Source: Antarctobacter heliothermus
Lineage (GTDB): Bacteria > Pseudomonadota > Alphaproteobacteria > Rhodobacterales > Rhodobacteraceae
Assembly: GCF_900188425.1 (NCBI RefSeq)
Contig: NZ_FZON01000009.1
Coordinates: 1-64,000, forward strand
Reading direction: 5' to 3'
Length of the DNA stretch: 64,000 bases
A model generated the notes under the pieces. The model was not told the origin of the DNA, ran no database searches, and worked only from the letters and a program-made list of their open reading frames with translations. Shown one piece after another: positions 18,153-28,306 of the stretch (its first letter is position 1; each line of letters starts with the position of its first letter). The position numbers and the translations under genes are program-made.

Positions 18153-18626
18153 CTAGTCAAGATCCGGTACGACGGCATCCCCAAGCGCAATCAACCCGGG
18201 CTGCAAAACTGAACAGCACCATCCGCCATGTCCGCGCAAAGCCGAATAGCCGCCCGCCCCCAAAGCCATTTCCATCCGTGAGCATGGCGCGCAAGGCGCC
18301 GTGACGGTCAGGCGAACAGAGCCGATGCGCAGGCCGAATTCCCTGAGCGCGGTCAGATTGATACCAGAAATCACCAGATTTCGCCGCAGCACGTCGGTTG
18401 GCACGCTATCGCGGCGCACCAGTGCTGCGATGACCGGCAGGTGTTCCGCCTGGATCAAGGTGACTGCCCGCTTGCCGGGACGGCCATGGTCGTCGGTCAA
18501 GCCATCAAATGTGACGGTCGCACGCTCGACCGCGACAAGCTGCGCCTTTCGGGCAGGTCGCAGACCGATCCAGTCCAACCGCCCCGGCCCGTCAAACGAC
18601 CGGCGCAGATCGGCCAATGGCCTCAC
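18153..18626 (-). CDS. MOSC-domain protein
   Basis: 157 residues. The C-terminal part has features of the MOSC (molybdenum cofactor sulfurase C-terminal) domain: LRRNLVISGINLTALRE, the cysteine-containing TAPCAPCSRME, and LGAGGYSALRGHGGWCCSVL. These proteins are thought to handle sulfur or molybdenum cofactor; some act as YiiM-like reductases with extra domains, which are absent here. The gene overlaps the upstream DUF1330 gene by 4 bp (ATGA) and is the last of a three-gene unit with alaS. Confidence 0.75.
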   Translation of the reverse strand: MRPLADLRRSFDGPGRLDWIGLRPARKAQLVAVERATVTFDGLTDDHGRPGKRAVTLIQAEHLPVIAALVRRDSVPTDVLRRNLVISGINLTALREFGLRIGSVRLTVTAPCAPCSRMEMALGAGGYSALRGHGGWCCSVLQPGLIALGDAVVPDLD

Positions 18627-18913
18627 TCGGTGATCTCGACCACCATCAGCTCGCGCTCAGAGGCGCCACGCGCATGGCTCAACGCCTCTTGGTAGGCATC
18701 GGACTGATAGCAGGCCACAGCCGCCTCAACCGACGGAAACCGGGCCACGACATTGCGCGGACGTTCCTTGCCCTCAAGCTGCACATAACGACCGCCACGG
18801 GCGATGAACACACCGCCATGCTCGGCGATTGCCGGCCCTGCCAGTTCGGCGTACCGGCCATAGGCGTCGGTGTCGGTCACAGTCACATGGGCTATCCAGA
18901 GTGCTGGCATCAT
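18623..18913 (-). CDS. DUF1330 family protein
   Basis: 96 residues, full length for DUF1330, a small ferredoxin-like dimeric alpha/beta-barrel fold. Family signatures are the N-terminal [29 protein letters not shown] and [19 protein letters not shown]. The function of the family is not known. It overlaps the end of alaS by 4 bp and the start of the MOSC gene by 4 bp, so translation is probably coupled along the three genes. A second ATG one codon in is equally possible as the start. Confidence 0.8.
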   Translation of the reverse strand: MMPALWIAHVTVTDTDAYGRYAELAGPAIAEHGGVFIARGGRYVQLEGKERPRNVVARFPSVEAAVACYQSDAYQEALSHARGASERELMVVEITE

Positions 18914-21591
18914 TTCATCCCCTCGATCACGGATTCGGCGGCCTTGATGGCGGCCTCTGCATTGTCGGCACTGGCACCGCCACCCTGCGCCATGTCCGGG
19001 CGACCACCGCCGCCCTTGCCGCCCAGTTCGGCCACCGCCGCCTTGACGATATCCACCGCCGACAGCGCGCCCTTCAGGTCATCGGTCACACCTGCGGCCA
19101 CGGCCGCCTTGCCACCCGCATCCGTGATCAGCAGCACCGCACCAGAGCCGATCCGGCCTTTGTGTTCGTCAATCAGCGGCGGCAGATCCTTGCCGGTGAC
19201 CCCGCTCAGCACCTGAGCAACGAGCTTGATCCCATTGATTTCACGCGCGTCCGCACCGCCGCCCTGCCCCGCGCCGCCCGCCATTGCGAGTTCGCGGCGC
19301 AGTTGCGCCACTTCGCCTTCCAGACGCTTGCGATCATCCAGCAGGGACTTGACCCGGCCCGGTACATCGGCAGCACTTGCCTTCAGCGCGCCTGCCACTT
19401 CGGCCAGCCGGTGATCCTGCTGCGACAGGTAGTCAAAGGCGGCAGCGCCGGTCAGCGCCTCGATCCGGCGCACGCCTGCGCTGGACGCGCTGTCACCCAG
19501 CGTGACAAACAGGCCGATGTCGCCGGTCTGGCCAACGTGGGTGCCGCCACACAGCTCGATCGAATAGGTTTGCCCTTCGGCGCCTTTCCCAGTGCCGCTC
19601 TGGACACCCATCGAAACCACGCGCACCTCGTCGCCGTATTTCTCGCCAAACAGCGCCTGAGCGCCCATGGCGCGCGCGTCGTCCGGCGTCATGATCCGTG
19701 TGCTGACGGTCGCGTTCTGGCGGATAAAGGCGTTGACGTCCCGTTCGACCGCGCGCAATTGCTCAAGGCTGAGCGCCTGCCCGTGGCTAAAATCAAACCG
19801 CAGGCGATCCGGCGCATTGAGAGAGCCGCGCTGCGCGACATGGTTGCCTAGCGCCTCGCGCAGCGCCTCATGCAGCAAATGCGTGGCCGAGTGGTTGGCG
19901 CGGATCGCAGACCGACGGGTGTGGTCGACCTCCAGTTGCAGCGCATCACCCTTGGTCAGCGCACCACGGTCGACCGTCACAAGATGGGCGATAACCTTGC
20001 CACCGGCCATCTTTTGGGTGTCCGTGACTGTCGCGCCCTCGTCTTCGTTCTCCAGACGGCGCAGCCAGCCGGTGTCACCGACCTGGCCACCGGACTCGCC
20101 ATAAAAGGGTGTCTGGTTCAGAACGACCCAGCCGCTCTGGCCCGCCGACAGCGTATCGACAGCCTTGCCATCCACCACCAACGCCAGCACCTGACCCTCG
20201 GCGATCTCTGTATCATAGCCCAGGAAATCGGTTGCACCGTGGCTGTCGGCGATGTCGAACCAGACGGTCGCATCCGCCGCCTCACCCGATCCGCTCCATG
20301 CCGCCCGCGCGCGGGCCTTTTGTTCCTGCATCGCGGTGTCGAACCCATCGACATCAACCGTGCGGTTCTTTTCACGCAGCGCGTCCTGTGTCAGGTCCAG
20401 TGGAAAACCAAAAGTGTCATACAGCTTGAACGCGGCGGCCCCCGGCAGCGGCGCGTCGGCGTCCAGACCGGACAGTTCGTCATCCAACAGCTTGAGCCCG
20501 CGATCCAGCGTCGCCTTGAAGCGGGTCTCTTCCAATCGCAGTGTTTCCTCGATCAGCGCCTGCGCGCGACCGAGTTCCGGATAGGCTTGCCCCATCTGGC
20601 GCACCAACGCCGGCACAAGACGGTACATCATCGGATCCTGCGCGCCCAGCAGATGCGCATGGCGCATCGCGCGGCGCATGATGCGGCGCAGCACATAGCC
20701 ACGCCCGTCGTTTGACGGCATCACCCCGTCGGCAATCAGGAACGACGTTGACCGCAGGTGATCCGCAATGACGCGGTGGTGCATCTTGCCCGGCCCATCA
20801 GGATCGACGCAGGCCGCATCGGCGCTGGCCTCGATCAGGCTGCGCATCAGGTCGGTGTCATAGTTGTCGTGTTTGCCCTGCAACAGCGCGCCGATCCGCT
20901 CCAGCCCCATGCCGGTGTCGATCGACTGCATGTCCAGCGCCTTCATCGAGCCGTCCTCGAACTGCTCGTTCTGCATGAAGACAACGTTCCAGATCTCGAT
21001 GAAACGGTCGCCATCTTCGTCGGCACTGCCCGGAGGGCCGCCCCAGATATGATCGCCGTGATCGTAGAAGATTTCCGTGCATGGCCCGCAGGGACCAGTC
21101 GGACCCATCTGCCAGAAGTTGTCAGAGGTTGCGATCCGAATGATCCGGTCCTCGGGAACACCGACCTTTTTCCAGATTTCAAACGCCTCATCGTCGGTGT
21201 GATAGACCGTCGTCAACAGGCGCTTGGGGTCGATCCCGAATTCCTTCGTGATCAATTCCCAAGCAAACGGAATAGCCTCGGTCTTGAAATAATCGCCGAA
21301 AGAGAAATTCCCCAACATCTCGAAAAAGGTGTGATGTCGCGCTGTATAACCGACGTTGTCGAGGTCGTTGTGTTTGCCGCCCGCACGCACGCATTTCTGC
21401 GAAGTCGTGGCGCGGTTGTAGTCGCGTTTTTCTACCCCGGTGAACAGGTTCTTGAACTGCACCATGCCCGAGTTGACGAACATCAGCGTCGGGTCGTTGC
21501 GCGGCACCAGCGGACTGGAGGCCACAACCTCATGCCCCTGTTTCTCGAAATAGGTCAGAAAGGTAGAGCGGATGTCGTTCAGGCTTGCCAT
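18910..21591 (-). CDS. alaS: Alanyl-tRNA synthetase
   Basis: 893 residues from [15 protein letters not shown], with GAAGAGG upstream; the longer open frame (21 extra codons) lacks similarity. Class II catalytic core in the first 400 residues (motif 2 region [21 protein letters not shown]), the editing domain with zinc-binding HSATH (567-571) and CGGTH (681-685), and the C-Ala domain at the end. It attaches alanine to tRNA-Ala and clears mischarged serine or glycine. It heads a transcript with the DUF1330 and MOSC genes. Confidence 0.97.
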   Translation of the reverse strand: MASLNDIRSTFLTYFEKQGHEVVASSPLVPRNDPTLMFVNSGMVQFKNLFTGVEKRDYNRATTSQKCVRAGGKHNDLDNVGYTARHHTFFEMLGNFSFGDYFKTEAIPFAWELITKEFGIDPKRLLTTVYHTDDEAFEIWKKVGVPEDRIIRIATSDNFWQMGPTGPCGPCTEIFYDHGDHIWGGPPGSADEDGDRFIEIWNVVFMQNEQFEDGSMKALDMQSIDTGMGLERIGALLQGKHDNYDTDLMRSLIEASADAACVDPDGPGKMHHRVIADHLRSTSFLIADGVMPSNDGRGYVLRRIMRRAMRHAHLLGAQDPMMYRLVPALVRQMGQAYPELGRAQALIEETLRLEETRFKATLDRGLKLLDDELSGLDADAPLPGAAAFKLYDTFGFPLDLTQDALREKNRTVDVDGFDTAMQEQKARARAAWSGSGEAADATVWFDIADSHGATDFLGYDTEIAEGQVLALVVDGKAVDTLSAGQSGWVVLNQTPFYGESGGQVGDTGWLRRLENEDEGATVTDTQKMAGGKVIAHLVTVDRGALTKGDALQLEVDHTRRSAIRANHSATHLLHEALREALGNHVAQRGSLNAPDRLRFDFSHGQALSLEQLRAVERDVNAFIRQNATVSTRIMTPDDARAMGAQALFGEKYGDEVRVVSMGVQSGTGKGAEGQTYSIELCGGTHVGQTGDIGLFVTLGDSASSAGVRRIEALTGAAAFDYLSQQDHRLAEVAGALKASAADVPGRVKSLLDDRKRLEGEVAQLRRELAMAGGAGQGGGADAREINGIKLVAQVLSGVTGKDLPPLIDEHKGRIGSGAVLLITDAGGKAAVAAGVTDDLKGALSAVDIVKAAVAELGGKGGGGRPDMAQGGGASADNAEAAIKAAESVIEGMK

Positions 21592-21724
21592 GTCGGGCCT
21601 CTTCGCGGGCGAGTGATCGGCGCAGATGTATCCGCGCCGCCCGTCGGTGTCCACCGCCGCTTGGTCCGGTTCGGATCGACGCGCGGCATTGGCGTGTCAA
21701 ACCAAGGTGCGGGACATCAGCGGT

Positions 21725-21756
21725 ATGAAAAAAGGGCGCCCTGTGCGGCGCCCTTT
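21725..21756 (-). terminator. Rho-independent terminator of recA
   Basis: AAAGGGCGCC and GGCGCCCTTT form a 10-bp stem (21731-21756). On the minus strand it is followed by TTTTTT-CAT. It starts 33 bp past the recA stop codon. Confidence 0.9.
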
Positions 21757-21788
21757 GGTCGTCATGTGATCGTCATGCCGACTTCTGG

Positions 21789-22856
21789 TCAGTCTTCGGT
21801 CAGCTCCGGGTCGACCTCGGGCATGTCAAAGTCCAACCCATGCGCCGCGCGAATCTTGTCCTCAATCTCATAGGCGACGCGCTTGTTCTCACGCAGGTAG
21901 GTCTTGACGTTTTCACGCCCTTGCCCAATCCGCTCATCTCCATAGCTGTACCAGGCACCGGATTTATCAACCACGCCGGCCTTGACGCCAAGATCGATCA
22001 GTTCGCCCATCTTCGAGATGCCTTCGCCATACATGATGTCGAATTCCACCTGCTTGAACGGCGGGGCCACCTTATTCTTGACCACCTTGACGCGGGTCTG
22101 GTTGCCGACCACCTCATCGCGGTCCTTGATCGAACCGATACGACGGATGTCCAGACGCACGGACGAATAGAACTTGAGCGCGTTGCCGCCGGTGGTCGTC
22201 TCGGGAGAGCCGAACATCACGCCGATCTTCATCCGGATCTGGTTGATGAAAACCACCATACAGTTCGACCGGCTGATCGATCCCGTCAGCTTGCGCATTG
22301 CCTGGCTCATCAGGCGGGCGTGTACGCCGACGCTGCTGTCGCCCATGTCGCCCTCAAGTTCGGACTTCGGCGTCAGCGCGGCAACGGAGTCGACAACCAC
22401 AAGGTTGACCGCGCCGGACCGCACCAGTGTATCCACAATTTCAAGCGCCTGTTCGCCAGTGTCGGGCTGCGAGATCAGCAGTTCGTCCAGGTCGACGCCC
22501 AGCTTTCTCGCGTATTGCGGGTCCAGCGCGTGCTCTGCATCGACAAAGGCGCAAACGCCGCCTTTTTTCTGCTCTTCGGCAACCACATGCAGCGTCAGCG
22601 TGGTCTTGCCAGAGCTTTCCGGCCCGTAAATCTCGATGATCCGCCCTTTGGGCAGCCCACCGATCCCCAGCGCGATATCCAGACCCAACGACCCGGTCGA
22701 AGTCGATTCGATATCCCGGATCGCGTTTTCACCGCCCAGCTTCATGATGGAGCCCTTGCCGAACTGTCGTTCGATCTGGGCCAGCGCGCTGTCCAGGGCC
22801 TTTTGCTTTTCAGCCTTTTTCTTGTCGTCCATACTTAGAAGATCTGCCGTTGCCAT
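21789..22856 (-). CDS. recA: Recombinase RecA
   Basis: 355 residues. Walker A GPESSGKT is at 78-85; also present are [12 protein letters not shown], the Walker B region [10 protein letters not shown], the L2/ssDNA-binding stretch [22 protein letters not shown], and the acidic C-terminus. RecA drives homologous recombination and triggers LexA self-cleavage in the SOS response. The upstream region carries an alphaproteobacterial SOS box. It is a single gene with its own terminator, divergent from a sulfotransferase-like gene. Confidence 0.99.
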   Translation of the reverse strand: MATADLLSMDDKKKAEKQKALDSALAQIERQFGKGSIMKLGGENAIRDIESTSTGSLGLDIALGIGGLPKGRIIEIYGPESSGKTTLTLHVVAEEQKKGGVCAFVDAEHALDPQYARKLGVDLDELLISQPDTGEQALEIVDTLVRSGAVNLVVVDSVAALTPKSELEGDMGDSSVGVHARLMSQAMRKLTGSISRSNCMVVFINQIRMKIGVMFGSPETTTGGNALKFYSSVRLDIRRIGSIKDRDEVVGNQTRVKVVKNKVAPPFKQVEFDIMYGEGISKMGELIDLGVKAGVVDKSGAWYSYGDERIGQGRENVKTYLRENKRVAYEIEDKIRAAHGLDFDMPEVDPELTED

Positions 22857-22907
22857 GCGTTTCGATCCTTATTCCATATGCCGAGGAGCGCGGCAATCGC
22901 TGCTTTC

Positions 22908-22922
22908 GTTCACCTCTTGTTC
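22908..22922 (-). promoter_or_regulatory. SOS (LexA) box of recA
   Basis: GTTCACCTCTTGTTC is an exact GTTC-N7-GTTC match, the LexA operator of alphaproteobacteria (read on the minus strand as GAAC-N7-GAAC). It is 51 bp before the recA ATG, as expected for a LexA-repressed promoter. lexA itself is not in the window. Confidence 0.85.
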
Positions 22923-23026
22923 CAATCGCTATGAGGTCAAAGCGTGAACATTTCAAGTCAAATCTTTCCTTTCCCACTCTGCTGCGCGAGGGTTAAGGGA
23001 AGGTTTACAAGTCGGGAACAATTTGA

Positions 23027-23617
23027 ATGCTGGTGTTCTGGAAGGCGCGTTTGGTGATGTTGGCCGTGCCCAAGACGGGGACAACGGCCTATGCGCACGC
23101 GCTTGGGTCCATGGCCTCAATGGTTGTGTCCGACCCGCCCGAACTCAAACACGCTCCGGTCTATCGGTACAATCGGTTTTTCCGTCCGATGTTTGACAAG
23201 GTCGGCGGGGAGATGGAATTGCTGGCCGTGATCCGGGAACCCGTTGACTGGCTGGGATCCTGGTATCGTTATCGCCAACGGGGTTTCCTTGAAGGCAAGC
23301 CAACCTCCACCCGGGGCATGAGTTTTGACGCGTTCTGTGATGCCTATGCGCAGGGAGAGCGCCCGCCCTACGCGAACGTCGGCGGTCAGGCAAAGTTCGT
23401 CGAGCCGCGCCCCAATGGCGTGTCGGTGGCGCATCTGTTCAAATATGAAAACCAGTCAGGTCTGATCGGTTTTCTCGAAGAGCGGTTGCAGACAACAATC
23501 GACCTCCCGCGCGAGAATGTGTCGCCCGACCGCGACCTGACACTCTCCGGCGAGACCCAGGCCAAGTTGCGGCGGAAATGCGCGGCGGATTTCGAGGTGT
23601 GGGAAAGCGCGCGCTGA
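23027..23617 (+). CDS. Sulfotransferase-like protein
   Basis: 196 residues. AVPKTGTTAYAHAL resembles the PAPS 5'-phosphosulfate-binding loop (PKxGTT), and VIREPVDWLGSWYRYR the 3'-phosphate motif (RxPxxxxxSxY) of sulfotransferases. It is shorter than most family members. Orthologues near recA in related bacteria have sometimes been labelled gamma-glutamyl kinase, which the motifs here do not support. The acceptor is unknown; a capsular or exopolysaccharide or lipid substrate is possible. It is divergent from recA and convergent with cckA. Confidence 0.65.
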   Translation: MLVFWKARLVMLAVPKTGTTAYAHALGSMASMVVSDPPELKHAPVYRYNRFFRPMFDKVGGEMELLAVIREPVDWLGSWYRYRQRGFLEGKPTSTRGMSFDAFCDAYAQGERPPYANVGGQAKFVEPRPNGVSVAHLFKYENQSGLIGFLEERLQTTIDLPRENVSPDRDLTLSGETQAKLRRKCAADFEVWESAR

Positions 23618-23701
23618 GGCTATCGGCGCAGGAAATCTGTTTCGGTCGGGAAGACAGGCCGACGGACGCGGTATACCCTGACGCCTGCCTTCGGCGCGGC
23701 C

Positions 23702-26014
23702 TCAGTTCAATTGCCGGTGAACCGTCTCCGTCAGGTCCGAAAGCGAAAACGGTTTCGGCAGGAAGACAGAATTCGGGATCTCTTCGCTGCCTTCACCAAA
23801 GGCATCCTCGGCATAGCCCGATACAAAGACAACGCAGGTATCGGGGCGTCGTTCGCGCGCCTTGCGTACCCATGTCGGCCCGTCCATGCCCGGCATCACC
23901 ACGTCCGTGACAAAAATATCGACGGCAAGGTCGTCATCATCCAGCGTGCTCAACGCGTCCTCTGCGGTCTCAGCCTCGATCACCGTGTAGCCGCGCAGGC
24001 GCAGGGCGCGGGCGGCAAAGGCGCGCACCGGAGCCTCATCCTCGACCAAAAGCACCACTCCGGTCCCTTGTTCCGGCAGTTTTCTCTCTTCTTTCTGAAC
24101 CGCCACCGGGGTCTCTTGTCGCGGGGTTTCGAAAGCCGGGAACAGCAGGGTGAAACAGGTGCCCTGCCCCACCACGCTGTCGACAAAGATAAAACCGCCG
24201 GTCTGCTTGACGATGCCATACACCGTCGACAGCCCTAGCCCGGTGCCTTCGCCAGTGCGTTTGGTGGTAAAGAACGGCTCGAACACCTTTTGCAGCTTGT
24301 CCTGCGGGATGCCGATGCCCTCATCCGTCACCCGGACGGACACATAAATGCCCGGCGCCACCACGGCGCGGTCACGGGTCATCGGCTCATTCAGGGTTCG
24401 GGATTCGGTTTCGACGACAATTTCGCCGCCTTCGGGCATGGCGTCGCGCGCGTTGACCACAAGGTTCATCATGACCTGTTCCAACTGGCGACGGTCGCCA
24501 CGTACCTGTGGCAGGATCGGGTCATGTTTGAGCGTCAGGCGCACCTTTTCACCCACGAGACGGTTGAGCAGATGGGCGAGATCAGACAGCGTATCGCGCA
24601 GTTCCATGATCTCCGGCTGCATGGTCTGCTTGCCCGAGAACGCCAAAAGCTGCCCGACCAGCGCCGCCGCGCGATTGGCGTTCTGGTTGATCTGGACAAG
24701 GTCGCCGTAGTCCGGATCACCTTGGTCGTGACGCAACAGCAGTAGATCGCAATGCCCCGAAATCGCAGTGAGCAGATTGTTGAAATCATGTGCAACGCCG
24801 CCCGCAAGTTGTCCGATGGCCTGCATTTTCTGGCTCTGGACGAATTGCGCCTCCAGTGTTTTCAACTCTGTCGCATCGTTCAGCACGGCGATCAGGGCGG
24901 TTTCCCCTTCCTCGATCACGCGGTTGAGCGTGACTTGGACAAAAACCTCACGGTCTGCCCGGGTCAGGCGCAGAAATTCGGATCGGTGCAGACCACGTCC
25001 ATCCGCTGCCTCCTGTAGCCAGTCCTTGATGGCGCGTCCCAGCCCCTCCATGTGTTCGGCCACATGTCCCGGATCTCCCTGACCAAGGTTCAAAAGCCGT
25101 CGCGCCTCGGGGTTGGCACGCATGACCTCACCGTCCGGCGCAACCTTGAGCAAGGGCACGGGGAGCCCGTCAAAACTGCCCATGATGTCCTGACGGCCCG
25201 CATCCTCGGCGATCGGCGACAGCACCAGCTCTTGCCGTCCGCCCCCGATATCGGCGCTGTGGACCAGCACGCTTTGCCCTGCATGGCTGCCCTTGAGGCA
25301 ATGCACCCCGTCGGTGCGCAGCGGCAGATCGGCAAAGATGTCATCAAGCCGCTTGACCCGCTGCCCCACCAGTTCACGCGCCACCGGGTTCATGTACAGA
25401 ACCGCCCCATTCCGCCCCAATGAAATCACCGCAAGATCGGCCCGCGTCCGTCCGCCCGCGCGCTGAGACTCGTTCTCCAGCCGCCAGAGCATGAGGTCCG
25501 GACGGAAGGCGCGCACATAAATTCGGTAGCCTTCGGAGTGGCTGGTCACATCCTCGACCGCCACCCCCTCATGCAGCGCCTTTTGCTGCATCCGGTAGAC
25601 GATGCCTTCGGAGCTGGCGAACACATCCCGCAGCGTCGCGGAAAGGCGATCCTCATCCGTGCTGGCGAAACGATCCCGCGCCGCCTGGTTGGCCCGCAGG
25701 ACAGACCCATCCCCATCGGTGAGAAAGCAGAACGCAGGCTCTGTCTCGACAAAATCGGCCAGTTGCGCCACGCGCCGTTGCAACCGCCCGCCCATGATCC
25801 GGTCAACCGCCAGCCAGACCACGGCCAGACAGCCGAACGCCCCGGTTGCAGCCAAGGCGACCACCTCAACCGTCCGGACCTCAGCGAATTGGGACACCAG
25901 CAGCGACAAGGTGGCAAGCACCACCAGAGTCGCTGCGCCCACCACGGGCGATAGCCCGCCCTGGCGCTTGCGCGCAATGTCGATTGTCGCCTCCACGCCA
26001 TCTCCCGAAATCAC
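23702..26014 (-). CDS. cckA: Hybrid histidine kinase CckA
   Basis: 770 residues. Two transmembrane helices lie near 24-42 and 50-71, then PAS-like regions (about 85-190, 195-275 and 280-385). The HisKA domain has phospho-acceptor His409 in [11 protein letters not shown], followed by a HATPase domain and a C-terminal receiver with Asp704 in [11 protein letters not shown]. Order and motifs match CckA, which feeds phosphate through ChpT to CtrA and controls cell cycle, motility and gene transfer agents in alphaproteobacteria. The start is a GTG at 26014, supported by GGAGG ten bases upstream. It lies 34 bp after the RsmB-type gene, with a perfect CtrA-type box between. Confidence 0.93.
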   Translation of the reverse strand: MISGDGVEATIDIARKRQGGLSPVVGAATLVVLATLSLLVSQFAEVRTVEVVALAATGAFGCLAVVWLAVDRIMGGRLQRRVAQLADFVETEPAFCFLTDGDGSVLRANQAARDRFASTDEDRLSATLRDVFASSEGIVYRMQQKALHEGVAVEDVTSHSEGYRIYVRAFRPDLMLWRLENESQRAGGRTRADLAVISLGRNGAVLYMNPVARELVGQRVKRLDDIFADLPLRTDGVHCLKGSHAGQSVLVHSADIGGGRQELVLSPIAEDAGRQDIMGSFDGLPVPLLKVAPDGEVMRANPEARRLLNLGQGDPGHVAEHMEGLGRAIKDWLQEAADGRGLHRSEFLRLTRADREVFVQVTLNRVIEEGETALIAVLNDATELKTLEAQFVQSQKMQAIGQLAGGVAHDFNNLLTAISGHCDLLLLRHDQGDPDYGDLVQINQNANRAAALVGQLLAFSGKQTMQPEIMELRDTLSDLAHLLNRLVGEKVRLTLKHDPILPQVRGDRRQLEQVMMNLVVNARDAMPEGGEIVVETESRTLNEPMTRDRAVVAPGIYVSVRVTDEGIGIPQDKLQKVFEPFFTTKRTGEGTGLGLSTVYGIVKQTGGFIFVDSVVGQGTCFTLLFPAFETPRQETPVAVQKEERKLPEQGTGVVLLVEDEAPVRAFAARALRLRGYTVIEAETAEDALSTLDDDDLAVDIFVTDVVMPGMDGPTWVRKARERRPDTCVVFVSGYAEDAFGEGSEEIPNSVFLPKPFSLSDLTETVHRQLN

Positions 26015-26048
26015 GAATCGTTGCCTCCGAGTATGCTCATCAACTCCG

Positions 26049-26064
26049 TTAAGAGCACGTTAAC
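26049..26064 (-). promoter_or_regulatory. Perfect CtrA-type binding box before cckA
   Basis: TTAAGAGCACGTTAAC is an exact TTAA-N7-TTAAC match to the CtrA consensus. It ends 35 bp before the cckA GTG and includes the stop codon and last codons of the upstream methyltransferase gene. At about 64 percent GC a perfect 8-base TTAA/TTAA pair is expected well under once in a window of this size. It suggests that CtrA binds the promoter of its own kinase gene. Confidence 0.6.
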
Positions 26065-27257
26065 CGTCCGGGTATTTCGCGGCAAAGTTGTGGTTTCGTG
26101 ACATCGCCCAATCGAAAGACCGCAACAAAAAAACCATCCCCCCCATCGGACGGCAGAAACTGGCGCTGCATTTCAATCCGGCGCGCCGGCGCACGCGCCA
26201 GAAAGGCGCTGACCTGTTCGGCGTTTTCCTCACCAAGGACCGAGCAGGTGGCATAGGCCAGGCATCCCCCCGGAGAGACAAGCCGCGCGGCCTGGTCGAG
26301 GATTTCGGCCTGAATTACGCACAGTTCTGACAACCGTGCCTGTGTCAGCCGCCATTTGCCCTCAGGTGCCCGACGCCACGCGCCGCTGCCGGAACAGGGC
26401 ACATCACAAAACACAAGGTCATAGGGTCCGCGCGGTTTTTGAACGATGCGAATATTCACCCCCGCCCGGTCCGCGCGGGCGGGCAGATCGGCCATCCGCT
26501 GCGGCGCTGCGTCATGGGCATCGACCCTGCTGTCCCCCAATCGGGCCGCCATCGCCAGCGCCTTGCCGCCGCCACCGGCGCAATAGTCCAGCACCGACAG
26601 TCCGGGCACCAGAGGCAGCGCGTCCACAACCGCCTGACTGGCCGCGTCCTGCAATTCCACCGCTCCCGAAAGATAGGCGTCGCTGCGGGCAATCGCCCGC
26701 GCGCCGTCAGTCACGCGCAAAGCCGTCGGTGACAATGGATGCGACGCCGCAACAATGCCGTCCTCGGCCAATCGTGCGATCGCCTGACTGACAGTCCCTC
26801 GTTTCGGATTGACCCGCAGGAACACATCCGCCCGAGACCGCAACGCCTGCGCCGTCTCGTCGGCAACCTCGCCCAGACTGTCCCGAAACCGGGTCGCCAA
26901 CCAGTCGGGCAAGTCCAGCGCCTCGTTCCCCTCTGGTGCACGGCCTGCGCCACGTTCCGCATCGCTCAACGCTGCCGGGGCATGTCCCTGCCCGGTAAAG
27001 ATTGCGTCGGGGTCTTCGCCGCGCAGGCGCACCACCCCCAGCATGCGGGCCCGTCCGCTCTCGCCGCCGCCTGTCACAGCTGCGGACCGCCAGCACCGCA
27101 ACGCGTCGAACACCAGATCGCGCACCGCCGCACGGTCCTTTGACCCGGCATACCGGGACGTCCTGCCCCAGGTCGTCAGCACTTGTTCGGCCGGTCGACC
27201 CGTTGAGATCTGATCAAGCAACTCAATCGCGGCATGAACGCGGGCAGCAGGGGTCAT
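26049..27257 (-). CDS. RsmB/NOP-family 16S rRNA m5C methyltransferase
   Basis: 402 residues from the ATG at 27257 (CGGAGA upstream). An N-terminal NusB-like helical region precedes a Rossmann methyltransferase with motif I LDYCAGGGGKALAMAA, motif IV DVPCSGSGAWRR and motif VI YATCSVLGEEN, so both cysteines used by RNA m5C methyltransferases are present. It uses SAM to methylate a cytosine in rRNA (position 967 in E. coli RsmB); target identity here is not proven. It sits directly upstream of cckA on the same strand, and its last codons overlap the CtrA-type box. Confidence 0.85.
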   Translation of the reverse strand: MTPAARVHAAIELLDQISTGRPAEQVLTTWGRTSRYAGSKDRAAVRDLVFDALRCWRSAAVTGGGESGRARMLGVVRLRGEDPDAIFTGQGHAPAALSDAERGAGRAPEGNEALDLPDWLATRFRDSLGEVADETAQALRSRADVFLRVNPKRGTVSQAIARLAEDGIVAASHPLSPTALRVTDGARAIARSDAYLSGAVELQDAASQAVVDALPLVPGLSVLDYCAGGGGKALAMAARLGDSRVDAHDAAPQRMADLPARADRAGVNIRIVQKPRGPYDLVFCDVPCSGSGAWRRAPEGKWRLTQARLSELCVIQAEILDQAARLVSPGGCLAYATCSVLGEENAEQVSAFLARAPARRIEMQRQFLPSDGGDGFFVAVFRLGDVTKPQLCREIPGRLTCS

Positions 27258-27376
27258 GGGCAAGTCTCCGGGGTGGCAAGATGCGACCTGCCTAGCCCAG
27301 CCCGCCCGATTTGACGAGACCTGACGCCAACCCCTTGGCGCTGGACACCAATTGCGGCTAGGGTCGCGCCGAAGCG

Positions 27377-28282
27377 ATGAACCCGGAGGTTTTGGTGGGC
27401 ATCTCGATCGACTGTCTGGTCGACAGCCACAGCGCCATTGGCGAAGGTGCTGTCTGGGACGTGGATACGCAAAGGCTCTGGTGGGTCGATATTCCCGTCG
27501 GGCTGGTCCATTGCACCGATGTGACGTCCGGCAAGACCGAAACCCGTACAATTGGGGAACCTGTCGGCTGCCTTGCCTTGCGCGAGCAGGGCGGGCTGGT
27601 GCTTGCAACCAGCACAGGCTTCAAGCTCTTGGACTGGGACAGTGGCGCGCTGACCCCGATCAGCGACCCCGAGGCGCATTTGCCCGGAAACCGGTTCAAC
27701 GATGGTCAGACCGACCCGGCGGGCCGGTTCTGGGCCGGCACCATGCACGATCCGACCGCACCCGAAAAACCACCCACCGGCACCTTCTATCGCCTGGACT
27801 CCGATCATTCGGTCACAACCTGGCGCGGCGGCTACTACACCTGCAACGGTCTGGCCTTTCCCCCCGATGGCACGCGGATGTATTTCTCGGACAGCTTTCC
27901 GGCGGTCCGCAATATCTACGTCTGCGACTATGATCTGGACACCGGAACACCCGGCCCGCCGGACCTGTTTTTCGACACGCGGGCCGTGGCCGGGCGGCCG
28001 GACGGCGGCACGGTCGACGCTGATGGCTGTTACTGGCAGGCAGGCGTTTCGGGTTGGCAGCTCTACCGGATCGCGCCGGACGGGCGCCTCGACCGGACCA
28101 TTGACCTGCCCATTGAGCGCCCCTCGCGTCCGATGTTCGGCGGCGCGAACCTCGATACCCTCTATTTGACCACTCTTGGCGCGGGGGTTACCCCGGGCAC
28201 CGACCAGCCACAGGCTGGTGGGCTCTTCGCGATCACCGGCCTTGGCGTACAGGGCGTGCGCCAAACCCGCTTTGCCGGCTGA
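27377..28282 (+). CDS. SMP-30/gluconolactonase-family lactonase
   Basis: 301 residues, a six-bladed beta-propeller of the SMP-30/regucalcin family. Metal-site signatures: the N-terminal GEGAVWD (Glu), NRFNDGQTDPAGRFWAGTM, TCNGLAFPPDGTRMYFSDS and GRPDGGTVDADGCYW. It hydrolyses sugar lactones. Just downstream is uronate dehydrogenase, whose product is an aldaric acid lactone, so opening of galactaro- or glucarolactone is the likely job. An alternative GTG start at 27395 has GGAGG at ideal spacing and may be the true one. Confidence 0.85.
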   Translation: MNPEVLVGISIDCLVDSHSAIGEGAVWDVDTQRLWWVDIPVGLVHCTDVTSGKTETRTIGEPVGCLALREQGGLVLATSTGFKLLDWDSGALTPISDPEAHLPGNRFNDGQTDPAGRFWAGTMHDPTAPEKPPTGTFYRLDSDHSVTTWRGGYYTCNGLAFPPDGTRMYFSDSFPAVRNIYVCDYDLDTGTPGPPDLFFDTRAVAGRPDGGTVDADGCYWQAGVSGWQLYRIAPDGRLDRTIDLPIERPSRPMFGGANLDTLYLTTLGAGVTPGTDQPQAGGLFAITGLGVQGVRQTRFAG

Positions 28283-28306
28283 CTGACCAGACACAAAGGA
28301 TACTCC

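Noticed and set aside
17981-18304. 107-codon frame in the AT-rich spacer
   Set aside because: No ribosome binding site or protein features; its second half is antisense to the MOSC gene.
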